A stretch of 19,266 nt of DNA from Haplosporangium gracile. Lineage: Eukaryota; Mortierellomycota; Mortierellomycetes; Mortierellales; Mortierellaceae. The stretch covers positions 1 to 19,266 of the forward strand of contig JAAAUF010000325.1 of assembly GCA_015499985.1 (NCBI GenBank). The letters run 5' to 3'. A program made the position numbers and the translations under genes. Each line of letters starts with the position of its first letter. Position 1 is the stretch's first letter. Shown here piece after piece: positions 1 through 8,421 of this stretch. A model generated the notes under the pieces. The model had not been told where the DNA came from, made no database searches, and was given only the letters and a program-made list of their open reading frames with translations.

Positions 1-34
1 CTGGTCCTAATCAATTCATTGACCATTTTAGAGT

Positions 35-464
35 ATGGGCAACAACAAAGGCATTGTGTGCATGGACTCCACACACAGAGTAGTCCAGTCGTTGAGACCA
101 GACCCTATAAACGAAAAAGTTCATGGAACTGCATACTTATTCACTATTCTTGTCAAGGATCGGGAGGCACACTCCGGAATGCCGATTGCGTTCATGGTTT
201 GCAACTCTGAATATATATAAGTGCAGTTCTCTTATCTTGCTATTTTTCATTCTCGTCTCTTCCAAATCCGACATCCATACTCATAATATCCGTTTCTTAT
301 TATACAATAGTCATTTATTGAGAAAATGGCTGACCTGGCTCAAAACAGATTGCGACAAACAGGCTACTAAGTTCATGGTTGGATGTTCTGTCACGGAGAC
401 CGAAGCACTAAAGCAGGTTTTTCCTTCACTGGAAATATACTACTGCTCATTTCATACCCTCCCT
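35..464 (+). mobile_element. Decayed MULE-type transposase fragment
   Basis: Two blocks in different frames read like the core of a MULE (Mutator-like) transposase domain. Block one (35-217) has CMDSTH, then YLFTILVKD and GMPIAFMVCNSE. Block two (about 312-464) has RKWLTWLKTDCDKQATKF followed by VTETEAL, a run ending in FPSLEIYYC, and SFH. In the family, the Asp of the D-x-T-H block and an Asp in the block before the T-E pair belong to the DDE catalytic set. Here the first Asp is present (nt 65-67), but the second position reads Gly (GGA, 381-383). A TAA at 218-220 and a frame change separate the blocks. A possible acceptor (ATAG, 307-310) exists, but no donor upstream of 218 would remove the stop without deleting the conserved CNSE. 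The C-terminal half is absent. The remnant is probably inactive. No terminal inverted repeats were seen, and the 5' part may lie outside the window. Confidence 0.72.
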
Positions 465-804
465 TTTTTTTTGTATGTTGCAGGAGACAGAGACGGTCTT
501 GCCAGGTTCGTTCGCGATGAAGATATCAAGCGTCACAGTCATCGTTTCTGTGCGTGTTAAAGTTTGATGAAAGTGAAACAAGAGGGGATGGTGGATGTCA
601 AATGAGAAAAAGTGAGAGATAGAGAAGACACTTGGTTGACACATGGCTAATAAACAAGCATGGCGGCAAAGAAGGGCATTGTCATTTGTGTAGGAGAGAA
701 GAGTAGATGCTAATCAGTAGAATGGATTAATATGAGAGTGCCTATGCACGTACATCATATAAGAGCAGGAAGGAAGAGGGAATGATCGCACATACTACAT
801 ACAC
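465..804. other. Non-coding stretch after the transposase remnant
   Basis: A pyrimidine run ending in TTGCAG (about 466-483) looks like an intron 3' end and could once have served the transposase gene. After it the sequence is purine-rich, with no open frame that resembles a protein. Nothing else is supported. Confidence 0.4.
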
Positions 805-1047
805 TCACTTCGCCCAATCTGTGACACGGTTTGACAAAATTCTGTTGGCTGCAGCACGATCACACTCCGAAAAGATGCCTTGGAGGAATGGATGAATTGC
901 ATCTAAACCAAGCACATGACTATTTCCCTCACCCTTGATTACATTAGCAAGCTCTGGACGATCAGAGGGTGTTTGAATTCGCTCCTCATCGACCAGTCTC
1001 CAGCCATGGTCATCAGTTCCAGGGTGTATGCATGGAGAGCGAACTCG
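805..1047 (-). pseudogene. Unidentified gene relic on the minus strand
   Basis: Read on the minus strand, 1047 down to the TGA at 807-805 is an 80-codon open frame with protein-like composition. It includes DDHGWRLVDEERIQTPSDRP, then ANVIKGEGNSHVLGLDAIHP, and ends in RILSNRVTDWAK. It lacks a start codon and begins just after a TGA (1050-1048). A second minus-strand frame overlaps it from about 1102 to 939, includes SEGGDEFALHAYTLELMTMA, and ends in TAA. The two together look like one coding sequence broken by a frameshift. I do not recognise the family. It could instead be the last exon of an intact gene whose earlier exons I could not find, but the region just upstream on that strand contains no clear exon. 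It lies between a transposase remnant and an unrelated gene, which fits gene decay. Confidence 0.4.
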
Positions 1048-1109
1048 TCACCTCCTTCAGAACTGGTGCAAGTGTCGTCTGATGCTGATCCCTTTACTCC
1101 TTCGCGCTT

Positions 1110-1441
1110 ACCTTACTCATCTTTTTCTATTTCCCAAGAAACAAGCCGTTGGCACAGCACGGGTATCAAGAACTTTTATGGCTGTACAAAGAACCTCTGA
1201 CTTACGCACATCCAAAGTACTGAGAAAGCACAGGCTCAATTACCAGCGTTGTCTGACTCCTTTTCACACCTTTACCTACACATTATCAATATCCGGACAA
1301 GTTCATCACAATGGACAGGCCCAATCACCTTTTTTTTTTTACGACATAAAGCTAATGATTTCTTCTTTTTTGTTCTTCTCCCCTCCACAACTCAACTTCG
1401 AGCCCAGTTCCCACAGACACCCCCGAAACAAATCAACAAAA
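1110..1441 (+). promoter_or_regulatory. Leader and promoter region of the zinc-motif gene
   Basis: This stretch becomes CT- and A-rich towards 1442, with a T10 run near 1329-1338 and a CAACAAAA-type context just before the ATG. Such sequence is typical of leaders elsewhere in the window. An open frame continues upstream of 1442 to 1028, but its composition is leader-like and it was not used as coding sequence. No clear TATA box was found. Confidence 0.4.
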
Positions 1442-2392
1442 ATGACTTCCTCCTATGCTGCCAGCGACGTTGCCGATTCTTTTGAGGACTTGTCGTCCCT
1501 CTCCTCGAACAAAGATATAGAATCCTTGGTCTTGGCTACGGTTTACAATGATGACGATGATGACGATGTTGACAAGAATAAAAAGTCGACAGACACAACT
1601 AATCCCGGAGCTGAGGGCACCGCAACGAAGGAGAACGACAAAGACAATTACACTAGAGTGGATGATGTCGATGACGACTTTGTCGACCTGGTCGGGGCTG
1701 ATGTGGAGGATGAAGGGGATGTTCTGTCTGAGGGCTGGGATTCCTCACGCTCAGCCTCCCCGGAACCTCAGGATGTCCATCAAGATTCATCCACCTTGCC
1801 TGCATTTGAACAGCCAGAGAACCAAGCATCGACTCGCCTTCTTGACAACAGGGACACTAAAAAGAACAAGAACCCAACTGCAACAACGATAGCAAAGACG
1901 GCCACGAGGAGCAACACTAACCCGACCTTGACGTCTTTGATTCCGAAAATCAAAATACGAATGACCAAGGGCATCCTTGCTGCACTCAACAAGCCTGCTC
2001 CATCAGCATCAGTGGCTTTAGTTTCATCAACACCACCAAATCGTGTTGTTACGACTTCCTCACACCTTCGACTGGTTCGTCAGAATGCGATCAAAACAAC
2101 TACCACTACTACTGATACCGCCACTTCTCTTGGTGGCGCGGAACCCAAGAAGACTGTTGTCGCCAACCACCAGACTACTGGTGCTCCTGACCAAACGGCT
2201 GTACCCACCGCCATTGTCGACCCCTCAGTTCCGTCGGCTACAGCTGCCGCATTTATTGCCACCGAGAAGACTCAAAAGCAGGAAAAAAGCGATGGTATCT
2301 GCAAGGCAATCCGCCGATCGACAGGAAAACGCTGTACCCGCCATGACCGACATGATGGATACTGCAGCACGCATCGTTTGCTTGTCAAGTAG
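1442..2392 (+). CDS. Mostly disordered protein with C-terminal Cys3His zinc-like motif
   Basis: Single-exon gene of 316 residues ending in TAG. The start at 1442 was chosen because it sits in a strong AAAAATG context right after a leader-like tract; the frame is open further upstream but its composition is not protein-like. Residues 1-115 are acidic, with an Asp run (37-42) and further D/E clusters. Residues 140-215 are basic, with KIKIRMTKG near 169-177. Residues 216-280 are Thr/Ala/Pro-rich. The end carries C287-x10-C298-x9-C308-x2-H311 (GICKAIRRSTGKRC then GYCSTH). This matches the short Cys-A-x-G-x-x-C...C-x-x-H knuckle seen in DUF5763-like proteins and in tails of some DNA-processing proteins, where it probably binds zinc. 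The acidic plus basic layout would suit a nuclear, nucleic-acid-associated protein, but that is inference. An AATAAA lies 102 nt after the stop. Confidence 0.75.
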   Translation: MTSSYAASDVADSFEDLSSLSSNKDIESLVLATVYNDDDDDDVDKNKKSTDTTNPGAEGTATKENDKDNYTRVDDVDDDFVDLVGADVEDEGDVLSEGWDSSRSASPEPQDVHQDSSTLPAFEQPENQASTRLLDNRDTKKNKNPTATTIAKTATRSNTNPTLTSLIPKIKIRMTKGILAALNKPAPSASVALVSSTPPNRVVTTSSHLRLVRQNAIKTTTTTTDTATSLGGAEPKKTVVANHQTTGAPDQTAVPTAIVDPSVPSATAAAFIATEKTQKQEKSDGICKAIRRSTGKRCTRHDRHDGYCSTHRLLVK

Positions 2393-2493
2393 GGCTATGA
2401 CTCACGCTGATCATGTTGAATCAAGACGCTCCTCGTTTCCCTTTCCTAGCTCTCCTCCTTTTGGCTGCGATTTCTTTTGACTTTATTTTTTGA

Positions 2494-2499
2494 AATAAA
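2494..2499 (+). terminator. Polyadenylation signal AATAAA
   Basis: An exact AATAAA lies about 100 nt after the stop of the zinc-motif gene (2392), within an A-rich stretch. The spacing is normal for a fungal 3' end. Confidence 0.5.
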
Positions 2500-2588
2500 A
2501 AAAGGTACGATATTGTTCATGCTTCAATCAAATACGACTTTTTTTGTCATTAACGCGTTCATGCCCAAAGAAAGGTTGCCAGCAGAAT

Positions 2589-2594
2589 TTTATT
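2589..2594 (-). terminator. Polyadenylation signal for the F-box gene
   Basis: TTTATT on the plus strand reads AATAAA on the minus strand, about 160 nt beyond the F-box stop. Another TTTATT at 2482-2487 is an alternative. The two convergent genes thus share a 362-nt tail region (2393-2754) with no coding sequence of its own. Confidence 0.35.
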
Positions 2595-2754
2595 TGTTGT
2601 TATGCAAAGGAAAGATTATATGGACGCGCACATATCATTGTGGGCGTGCGCGTGGGAGTGAGTCAGCGAGGGGTTGGTTACTCGAGAAAAAATGTCAAAG
2701 AATTGAGCGCCTGTCAATTAACAGTAAGACAAAGGCCAAGGAGCGCAAATCAAA

Positions 2755-3750
2755 TCAAATCTCAAAGCTACATCTCAAGTCGCAAGACCGAGCTTCGTAC
2801 TTTTTTTTTTTAGCAAGGTTTGTGGAAGGACTCTCCCAGGCATCCTTGCTGCGAGCCATACACAGGAAGCGTCTGACAATGGCGGTCTTCCTGGTGTGAG
2901 CAAACGCACCGACAAACCCGCCATGTGCCTTCCAGACATCCATCTGCTCCGAATCCAACTCTTCTATGTCGGGGCGGTAGATCTCATTGCCGTTGTGGAC
3001 ATAGAGCAGCTCCGCATGAGTCTCATAATACTGGTTTCGACAGTTCAGACAGAGCAGCCAGGGCTCGCCACCGTACTCGTCAATCGGGATCTCGAGCGGG
3101 ATGTTGGACATGAGCGGACGGCCATGGCTGTGTGAGAGACAGACCTCGCAGGCCCAGTAGGAGTTTGAGCAGGCGAGGGCCAAGTAGGTATGGTACTTGC
3201 GCTTGGGTGTACCCAGCTTACCGTTCTCGCAGATCATTCTCCAGATCGGGTGGGAGCGGACACCTCCGAGCCAGGTCTTAGAGATAAGGGAGGCCTTGGT
3301 CATTTGGGAGGGTCGCATGCAAGACAGGATATGATGCCAAATACCGAGGGGGACAACAGAGCAGGGGTCAGTTTTCTTGAGTGGAAGGGTCGCAGTAGAA
3401 GACGAGTAGGAGGTAGTGCCCTTAGCACCGTTTTGAGTAAAGTTCAGCTTTGGTCTCTTGGGCACAATTCGACGGCGTGAGGCGAGTTCTTTGTAGTCGT
3501 AGTAGTAGTTGTTGTCTTGAGAAGAATCGTAGTAAGCTTCCTGATCTGTATATGGCTCGGTGTTGTGACCCCTCTCGAAGGATGTGACGCTGATGCGAGG
3601 GTTGAAGCTCACAGAGCACCTGTCTCGTCCACGTTTGGCTGCCAAATCCTCAGCAACATACTCGACGTTCATAAGTTCTGTCTGGGTCGCTCTGCCCTCC
3701 CGCTCGCAACCAAAGAAGGTATCATCCTTGTCCAGAACAGACACGGACAT
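2755..3750 (-). CDS. F-box protein with two CxxC pairs
   Basis: From the ATG at 3750 the product has 331 residues and ends in TGA. Residues about 130-172 read like an F-box: VVPLGIWHHILSCM, then ASLISKTW and HPIWRMICE. F-box proteins join target proteins to Skp1-cullin ubiquitin ligases. Residues 1-128 are low complexity, with a Tyr-rich patch (73-86) and a basic patch RRRIVPKRPK (92-101) that could be a nuclear signal. After the F-box come C201-x2-C204 and C234-x2-C237, a likely zinc ribbon that may recognise the target. Near the C terminus a run of 11 A's in coding sense (2801-2811) encodes KKKK; a one-base length error there would change the last residues. The 55 codons before 3750 are also open and protein-like back to a TAA at 3915-3913, and another 45 codons upstream begin with an ATG at 4050. 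The true N terminus is therefore uncertain. Confidence 0.7.
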   Translation of the reverse strand: MSVSVLDKDDTFFGCEREGRATQTELMNVEYVAEDLAAKRGRDRCSVSFNPRISVTSFERGHNTEPYTDQEAYYDSSQDNNYYYDYKELASRRRIVPKRPKLNFTQNGAKGTTSYSSSTATLPLKKTDPCSVVPLGIWHHILSCMRPSQMTKASLISKTWLGGVRSHPIWRMICENGKLGTPKRKYHTYLALACSNSYWACEVCLSHSHGRPLMSNIPLEIPIDEYGGEPWLLCLNCRNQYYETHAELLYVHNGNEIYRPDIEELDSEQMDVWKAHGGFVGAFAHTRKTAIVRRFLCMARSKDAWESPSTNLAKKKKYEARSCDLRCSFEI

Positions 3751-4050
3751 GGGTGTTTGAGCCCCTTTCTCCGCGAAAGATACTTTGCTCTCAGCTCCAG
3801 CAACGACAGCAGCGAACGAGGTCGGCTTCTTGTTGGCCCACCTGGCGATGTTTGACTCCTTGGCGGCGGCGAGACGTGGGGCGCAATGGACTGCAGGTCT
3901 TGTGTTTGAGAATTAGGCGTCGTGTTGAAGGACGGCAGTCTTGAACGAGTCGAGCAATGATGAAGAAACTAGTCGAACTTGGGGTGGATGTGCATGGACC
4001 GAACGGCCTGTCATGGGATCGCGACAGAGGAAGGGATATTGCTGCTCCAT
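3751..4050 (-). CDS. Probable N-terminal part of the F-box gene, interrupted by TAA
   Basis: In the same frame as the F-box protein, 3912-3751 encodes AAAKESNIARWANKKPTSFA followed by VVAGAESKVSF, which looks like real protein. Upstream, an ATG at 4050 opens 45 codons (MEQQYPFLCRDPMTGRSVHA and on) that end in TAA at 3915-3913. The DNA before 4050 is leader-like (CT- and CA-rich), so 4050 is the natural first ATG. One way to join the parts is a 48-nt intron (3946-3899 on the minus strand) with a weak donor GTTCAA, a CTAAT branch-like site that contains the TAA, and a CACAAG acceptor; it keeps the frame. Other explanations are a nonsense mutation, a sequence error, readthrough, or a separate upstream reading frame with translation restarting at 3750. 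Confidence 0.4.
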
Positions 4051-4200
4051 CGTGGATGCAGCGAAAAGTGTTTATCCAGTGTATGAAAGAAAGTTGGTGG
4101 TGTGTTGTTGTGTATGGTCTGTAGGCGTGAGGTTTGCTGTCGTGGTTGGTCGAAAGTAAGAAAGAACCGAAAAGAGGATAAATTGTGATGACCCACAAAC
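4051..4200 (-). promoter_or_regulatory. Leader region of the F-box gene
   Basis: On the minus strand this reads as a CT-rich then CA-rich tract (for example CATACACAACAACACACCACC) leading to the ATG at 4050. No distinct TATA box was identified. Confidence 0.35.
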
Positions 4201-4366
4201 TACAACCTGGTCAGTCGTAGAAGCTTCGGTAAGGGGCATTTATCAAATGCATGACCCATGGCTCGCACTCATATCATCAACCGTTCTAGCGTCAATACTG
4301 ATGACCCATGTCTACGCCACACCACAGCTCGCCAGTCCGTTAACAGTGAGCTCCAGACTGTGCAAC

Positions 4367-4680
4367 CTAACTCTTGCTGGGGTGTATATGCTGCGAAATG
4401 ACTTTTCGACAGTCCTGGAAAGCCCCCTTATTGGAAGTACTGGTCATACTCGATACCATTTGCAGTTCCCATTTGACTTGTTCCCCAGAGCACGAAAGGA
4501 CATGAAACTCGCTGAGAAGAGCACTTGGAACTGCAGCAGATTGAACAAACTGTACATCAGGATCACCGATTTCGGTATCAAGGACAAGATTGTCAAGGGC
4601 TGCCGGCATGTGAAAGTCTATGTGATCTGCACCAAAGCAAGTCCCCGACACCACGGACAAATCGATTGAGAATCGAGTTG
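4367..4680 (-). pseudogene. Possible coding relic, perhaps leucine-rich repeat
   Basis: The minus strand is open across this stretch (ATG at 4660, stop at 4369-4367; the frame is also open a few codons upstream of the ATG). It reads ALDNLVLDTEIGDPDVQFV then SEFHVLSCSG, which resembles one or two repeats of fungal F-box/LRR proteins. The rest does not fit, and no LRR array is present. The plus strand is also open at 4247-4669. Its 3' end overlaps the start of the plus-strand relic at 4620. The assignment is weak; the stretch may be non-coding. Confidence 0.2.
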
Positions 4681-5509
4681 CGCAACTTCTTTCCAGTTCA
4701 AGCGCCTAGGAAGATATGGGTAAGTAGAATTTTTTTTTTTTTTGAAATTTGTGATAAAGACCGTCGTTTACACGAATTCATTTCCTCCTGACTTTTTAAA
4801 TTTTATCGAGGCCCGCCTCAGGTCCTTAAATGTCGGTGGAATTGGTTAGAAAGGAGGATGACCCAAACATTGGCACTTGTCGTATCCGTACCGCTGCAGA
4901 GGGTAAAGTGAGAACAAAAGACAGACATGTACCTGCATCCCCATGACCAAGTTAATCTCTCCAGATTCATTTGAGAAAACTGATCGCGACGCCCATCAAA
5001 GCGACCAAGATAGTTACCGCGACGTGATGAAGAAGCTGCTCCTGGCCATCTTAAAAATATAAAAAGTGTACCGTGCCTTTCGACGAGTCCCTCATCAAGG
5101 ATGAACAAAACACCGGTGATGTATATCAGTCTTCCGAGTCGACTGTATCAAACGTATCTGAGACCGCTGCTATCTCTCCAGCTCAAGTCCCCTCCCCCAG
5201 CTCCATCCCCCTCACCAATTCTACGAGGTTGAGAAGAGCAAAATAAACAAACTCGTACTAAAGTGCATCTAGTTCCACTAAGTGTTCTACCCGACGGACG
5301 CCGATTACAAGCGGCACTTTCCCCAGGCGACGAATACCAAGATGACGAAGGAGAAGCTTAAGGATGTGATCGATAACCTCTAAGCTTTGTCTCTTGACGA
5401 CAAGGAGAAACTAGACACTCTGCTGGAGGAGATTACCAAGAAGTGGGGGTTAACCAATCGTGTGTTTCTGTTAAGAAAGAGTAGCTATTTATTTTCTTTT
5501 ATTTCATAG
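4620..5509 (+). pseudogene. Intron-bearing unidentified gene relic with multiple stops
   Basis: A plus-strand coding sequence can be followed through many lesions. It starts ATG-TGA (4620-4625), then SAPKQVPDTTDKSIENRVAQ, then a TAG at 4707. A strong donor GTAAGT at 4720 pairs with CTCCAG ending at 4964; splicing restores the frame into SFEKTDRDAHQSDQDSYRDV. A TAA follows at 5060. From 5073 the frame shifts by one (VPFDESLIKDEQNTGDVYQS and on to a TAA at 5244), then returns to the first frame by 5219. There it reads FYPTDADYKRHFPQATNTKM between stops at 5270, 5279 and 5381, and ends near 5507. The product was hydrophilic, Ser/Asp/Lys-rich and about 200 residues; I do not recognise it. The retained splice sites indicate a decayed genomic copy, not a processed one. 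Confidence 0.6.
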
Positions 5510-6336
5510 TAGTTGCATGCCGAGCGGCAACCTTTTCTTAAGCGCATAAACGCCTATTAAACTTGATATTCATAAACTCTGCGTAGTAGATATTGGTTGA
5601 TGTGGGTAGAGCATGCAGTTTTACGGTGTACAGGAAAAGCGACGACGAATTCATTGAAGTGGGACGATGGTTTGCATTCTGTCTCTAGTGTTGCCGTGGC
5701 AAGTGGTAGGAAACAATACGAATGGGAGTTGTTGCTATTACACCATTGAGGGACTTTTGATGAAATAGGGGAACTATGCGCGATTTATTTCTTGACGCGT
5801 GAGCTGCAGAGATAAAAGAGGGGCGATGATCCGCTTTTGTTTCTTCTGTGGAGGCATTTCTTTGTGCTCACACAAGGTCATTCGACATAGCCATTCCCTC
5901 TTGGTTGACAGTTCTATGCCTTGCACTCCACTACAGGACGCCCTTCAACCCACGTTTGACTCGACGTTGACATGCCCCTAGCATTTTTATTAGTTTCTCT
6001 CAACTCATTATTTTTTGTTCATCATCATTTGATCATGCACTGACCATGGGCATGCGATCCTCTTTTGCTCGTTCTTTTACCCCGAGGCAATTTTCTATTT
6101 CTTTTCGCTTATCGTATGACCGATCTTCCCTTTGTAGTAGATCTTGCTGCTCTCCAAGGGCAGGGATGTCTTCAGGTACAACTAATATAAAAGCATCTTT
6201 GCCTTCTCTATTTTTTTCACTCTATTTTATATTTCCTCCCCGTCATCCTAGATCTTTCGGATAGTCAGCCCGCGCGCCGACTCGCCCCCATTGGTCTCAA
6301 TTTGTTTCATCTACTTCCGCTTTTCTCAATTCAAAA
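5510..6336. other. Intergenic region and leader of the four-helix protein gene
   Basis: No protein-like open frame was found. The last 130 bases or so before 6337 are T/C-rich, with TATTTTATATTTCC near 6221-6234 as a possible TATA element, and a TCAAAAATG start context. Short open frames at 5799-5981 and 6046-6264 have leader-like composition and were not accepted. Confidence 0.4.
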
Positions 6337-7031
6337 ATGTACTGCAACAACTGCTGCCTGTGTCTGCCGATACGAGGCGGAGGGATGTGGCTCTCAGGAA
6401 TTGTTGTAGTCATCAACGCAGCAAGTGCAATCTGTCTATTTCTCTGGGGCACATTCTACTTTTCGTCCTCGACTATCTGCGCTATCGTCGCAGCCTTCTC
6501 TGCCTTTCAAGCCGTTTCTGCTGCCATTGCGTTTATTGCTCAATGCAATGTAAGTTGGGTGAGCCGAGGAAAGGGATATCTGTCGGTTACAAGAAAATAA
6601 ATCGACTAACGTATCCCTTCCTTTCCTTTGGTACATAGTGGTCGTACATGTTAACAAGGTTGTATGTATTTGTCCAATGGCTGGTGATGTTCTTCTCCGC
6701 GGCCAGGATTGGACTGGTTGCATATGAGTTGGCATTGAACAAGGACCGGATACAGGATGCATGTCTCCACCCCTCTGCCTATGCCACTATTGTTGTTGCT
6801 GAGAGTGATGGATCGAGGACGACCACAAAGTTACCACTGTCGTTTTATTGCGGTATGAAGGCTGAAACATTTGTGTTGGTGGTGGTTGTGGGGATGGTTG
6901 TGGACTGGCTGTTGAATGGGTACCTGTACTTTGTTCTATGGCGGTTCTATACGAAAATGCGGTTGTACCCTGAGGCTGTCAAGGGTGGCGACAATACGTT
7001 TTCGTATGAAGAGGCCCTTGATGAGGTGTGA
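6337..7031 (+). CDS. Four-helix integral membrane protein, function unknown
   Basis: Two exons, 6337-6549 and 6639-7031, encode 201 residues. The 89-nt intron (6550-6638) has GTAAGT, a CTAAC branch site at 6605-6609 and an ACATAG acceptor, in phase 0. Hydrophobic segments lie at about residues 17-39, 45-68, 78-101 and 147-172. The loop between helices 3 and 4 (about 102-146) is the longest and holds ESDGSRTTTK and two cysteines (112 and 142). The N terminus is MYCNNCCLCLPIRGGG; its four Cys next to a helix are plausible palmitoylation sites. The last 30 residues (from RFYTKMRLYP) are polar and acidic and likely cytosolic. It resembles small tetraspan proteins such as the MARVEL type in layout only; no signature was seen, so I assign no function. 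The gene stands alone between long non-coding regions. Confidence 0.75.
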
Positions 7032-7045
7032 GGTGTGAGGTGTGA
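7025..7045 (+). repeat. Three exact copies of GGTGTGA at a stop codon
   Basis: GGTGTGA occurs three times head to tail. The first copy contains the TGA stop of the four-helix protein gene. It is probably a replication-slippage product. Confidence 0.8.
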
Positions 7046-7073
7046 CATCTTATTCACATCACCACCTCAGACT

Positions 7074-7079
7074 AATAAA
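7074..7079 (+). terminator. Polyadenylation signal AATAAA
   Basis: An exact AATAAA lies 43 nt after the stop of the four-helix protein gene. Confidence 0.5.
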
Positions 7080-8421
7080 TGCATCGATCCACTCTTGAAC
7101 ACAAACACAAACAAAGGCAATTTTTAGCCTGTGCATGGTTGGAACAATTCCAGTCTTTCTTTTTCTTTCTCACCCTTTAACCTCTTCTTCTTCCCTTCGT
7201 TCTTGTTTTTACACCCACACTCTCGCTCCGTCACTCTCTTGTCGCTGTCGGCGTCACTCCTTCTGATTCACTCCCACTTCACTTTGCTCTCTCCCCATGA
7301 CCTCCTTCCCCCATGCAACGAATTAACTTGACTTAGGATGACCCTTCGACAGACAGATGGGGTAACACTCAAAAAGAGGTACATACCTTTTCTCATTCTC
7401 TAAACTCAGAACTCAGACTCATACTTCCTACACATCGAGTAGGTACGACGACAGGGATATCAAAGATAAGAGCTTGTTGACTGGTTACGTGAAAAAAGTA
7501 TCCGTGTACACCTTCGAGTCAAAACAGCGGACAAACGGCGCGTCGGATTAATTTCCTTCTGTTGTAGACGACAGGCGCCTCGTTGGGTTGCTGGCCATTC
7601 ATGCTGCTGCGTTGTCGTCAATCCATGCTATCAGGCCATCGTGCCCTATCTTTTTGGTAGCTTTCTTGTATTTGTTGTTTGTGTTTGGATGACCTAACAA
7701 CCAAAAAAAGAAAGATAAGGCTGTGGGGTAAGGTACGGTGTTCGTTTCTTGTTCTCTTTTTGGGCTTTTTTTTTTTTCTTTTCACTTTTGTCTTACTCCA
7801 CATACCCATGGATGGTGTCTTCCTTCCCCCTCATCTAGTGCCATTGGGGACTAGCGTCATGCAGCCCATTACTGTTCAGAAAGAAGTGCCGTTTTGACTA
7901 ATGACACTTCCTGTTTCCTCGCGTATCTCTTTGCATTATTTCAGCCATTGTCGTTGTTACCCCACCAAAATAAAACCTTACCGTACTCGTCCTGTCAACA
8001 GGAACCGGTCTACCGTCCATACCCTGCTAACTTAGTCGACTATAACAGTAGTTGCGTACCCTAACACACCCCCAAGGCCCAAGCCCAAGAGAACCATTGC
8101 TACATGACCGCAACATGACGTTTCGTCCTGACCCAGTAATTAGTCGTTAGAAAGTACCTGCATTCATAAAACCGAGAATGGTATATGCTTAAATACCGGC
8201 ACTTTATTCTGTTTCACCCTGTCTGCCCACCTTTTTTTTTTGTTCTTCTTCTTTCCCCTCACTCTTCTTTGCTATTGTTTCTTACCCCATTGATCGCTCT
8301 TTAGCTCCCTTCTCCTTCCTTCTCCCTTGTTACTATTATCTCCCTCTCACTATTGACACCTCTCCCTCTCCCATTCTCTCCTTTGATAATTAACAGCTGG
8401 GAAACAGACGACTAAAGTACC
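7080..8421 (+). promoter_or_regulatory. Intergenic region and trehalase leader
   Basis: About 1.3 kb without a supported gene. From about 8225 the plus strand is strongly pyrimidine-rich up to the trehalase ATG, like other leaders here. An AT-rich motif TATATGCTTAAATACC near 8182-8197 is a possible core promoter. Open frames at 7131-7331 and 7679-7897 are CT-rich and were rejected. CCCCT (8255-8259), the core of the yeast stress element, sits inside the CT tract, so it carries little weight. Confidence 0.4.

Noticed and set aside
447..644. 65-codon minus-strand open frame
   Set aside because: Leader-like composition, overlaps the transposase remnant, no motif.
2393..2899. Plus-strand frames at 2477-2899 and 2544-2813
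   Set aside because: They cover a convergent tail region and the antisense of the F-box gene end; no protein-like features.
8255..8259. CCCCT stress-element core before the trehalase gene
   Set aside because: One copy in a long CT-rich tract is expected by chance.
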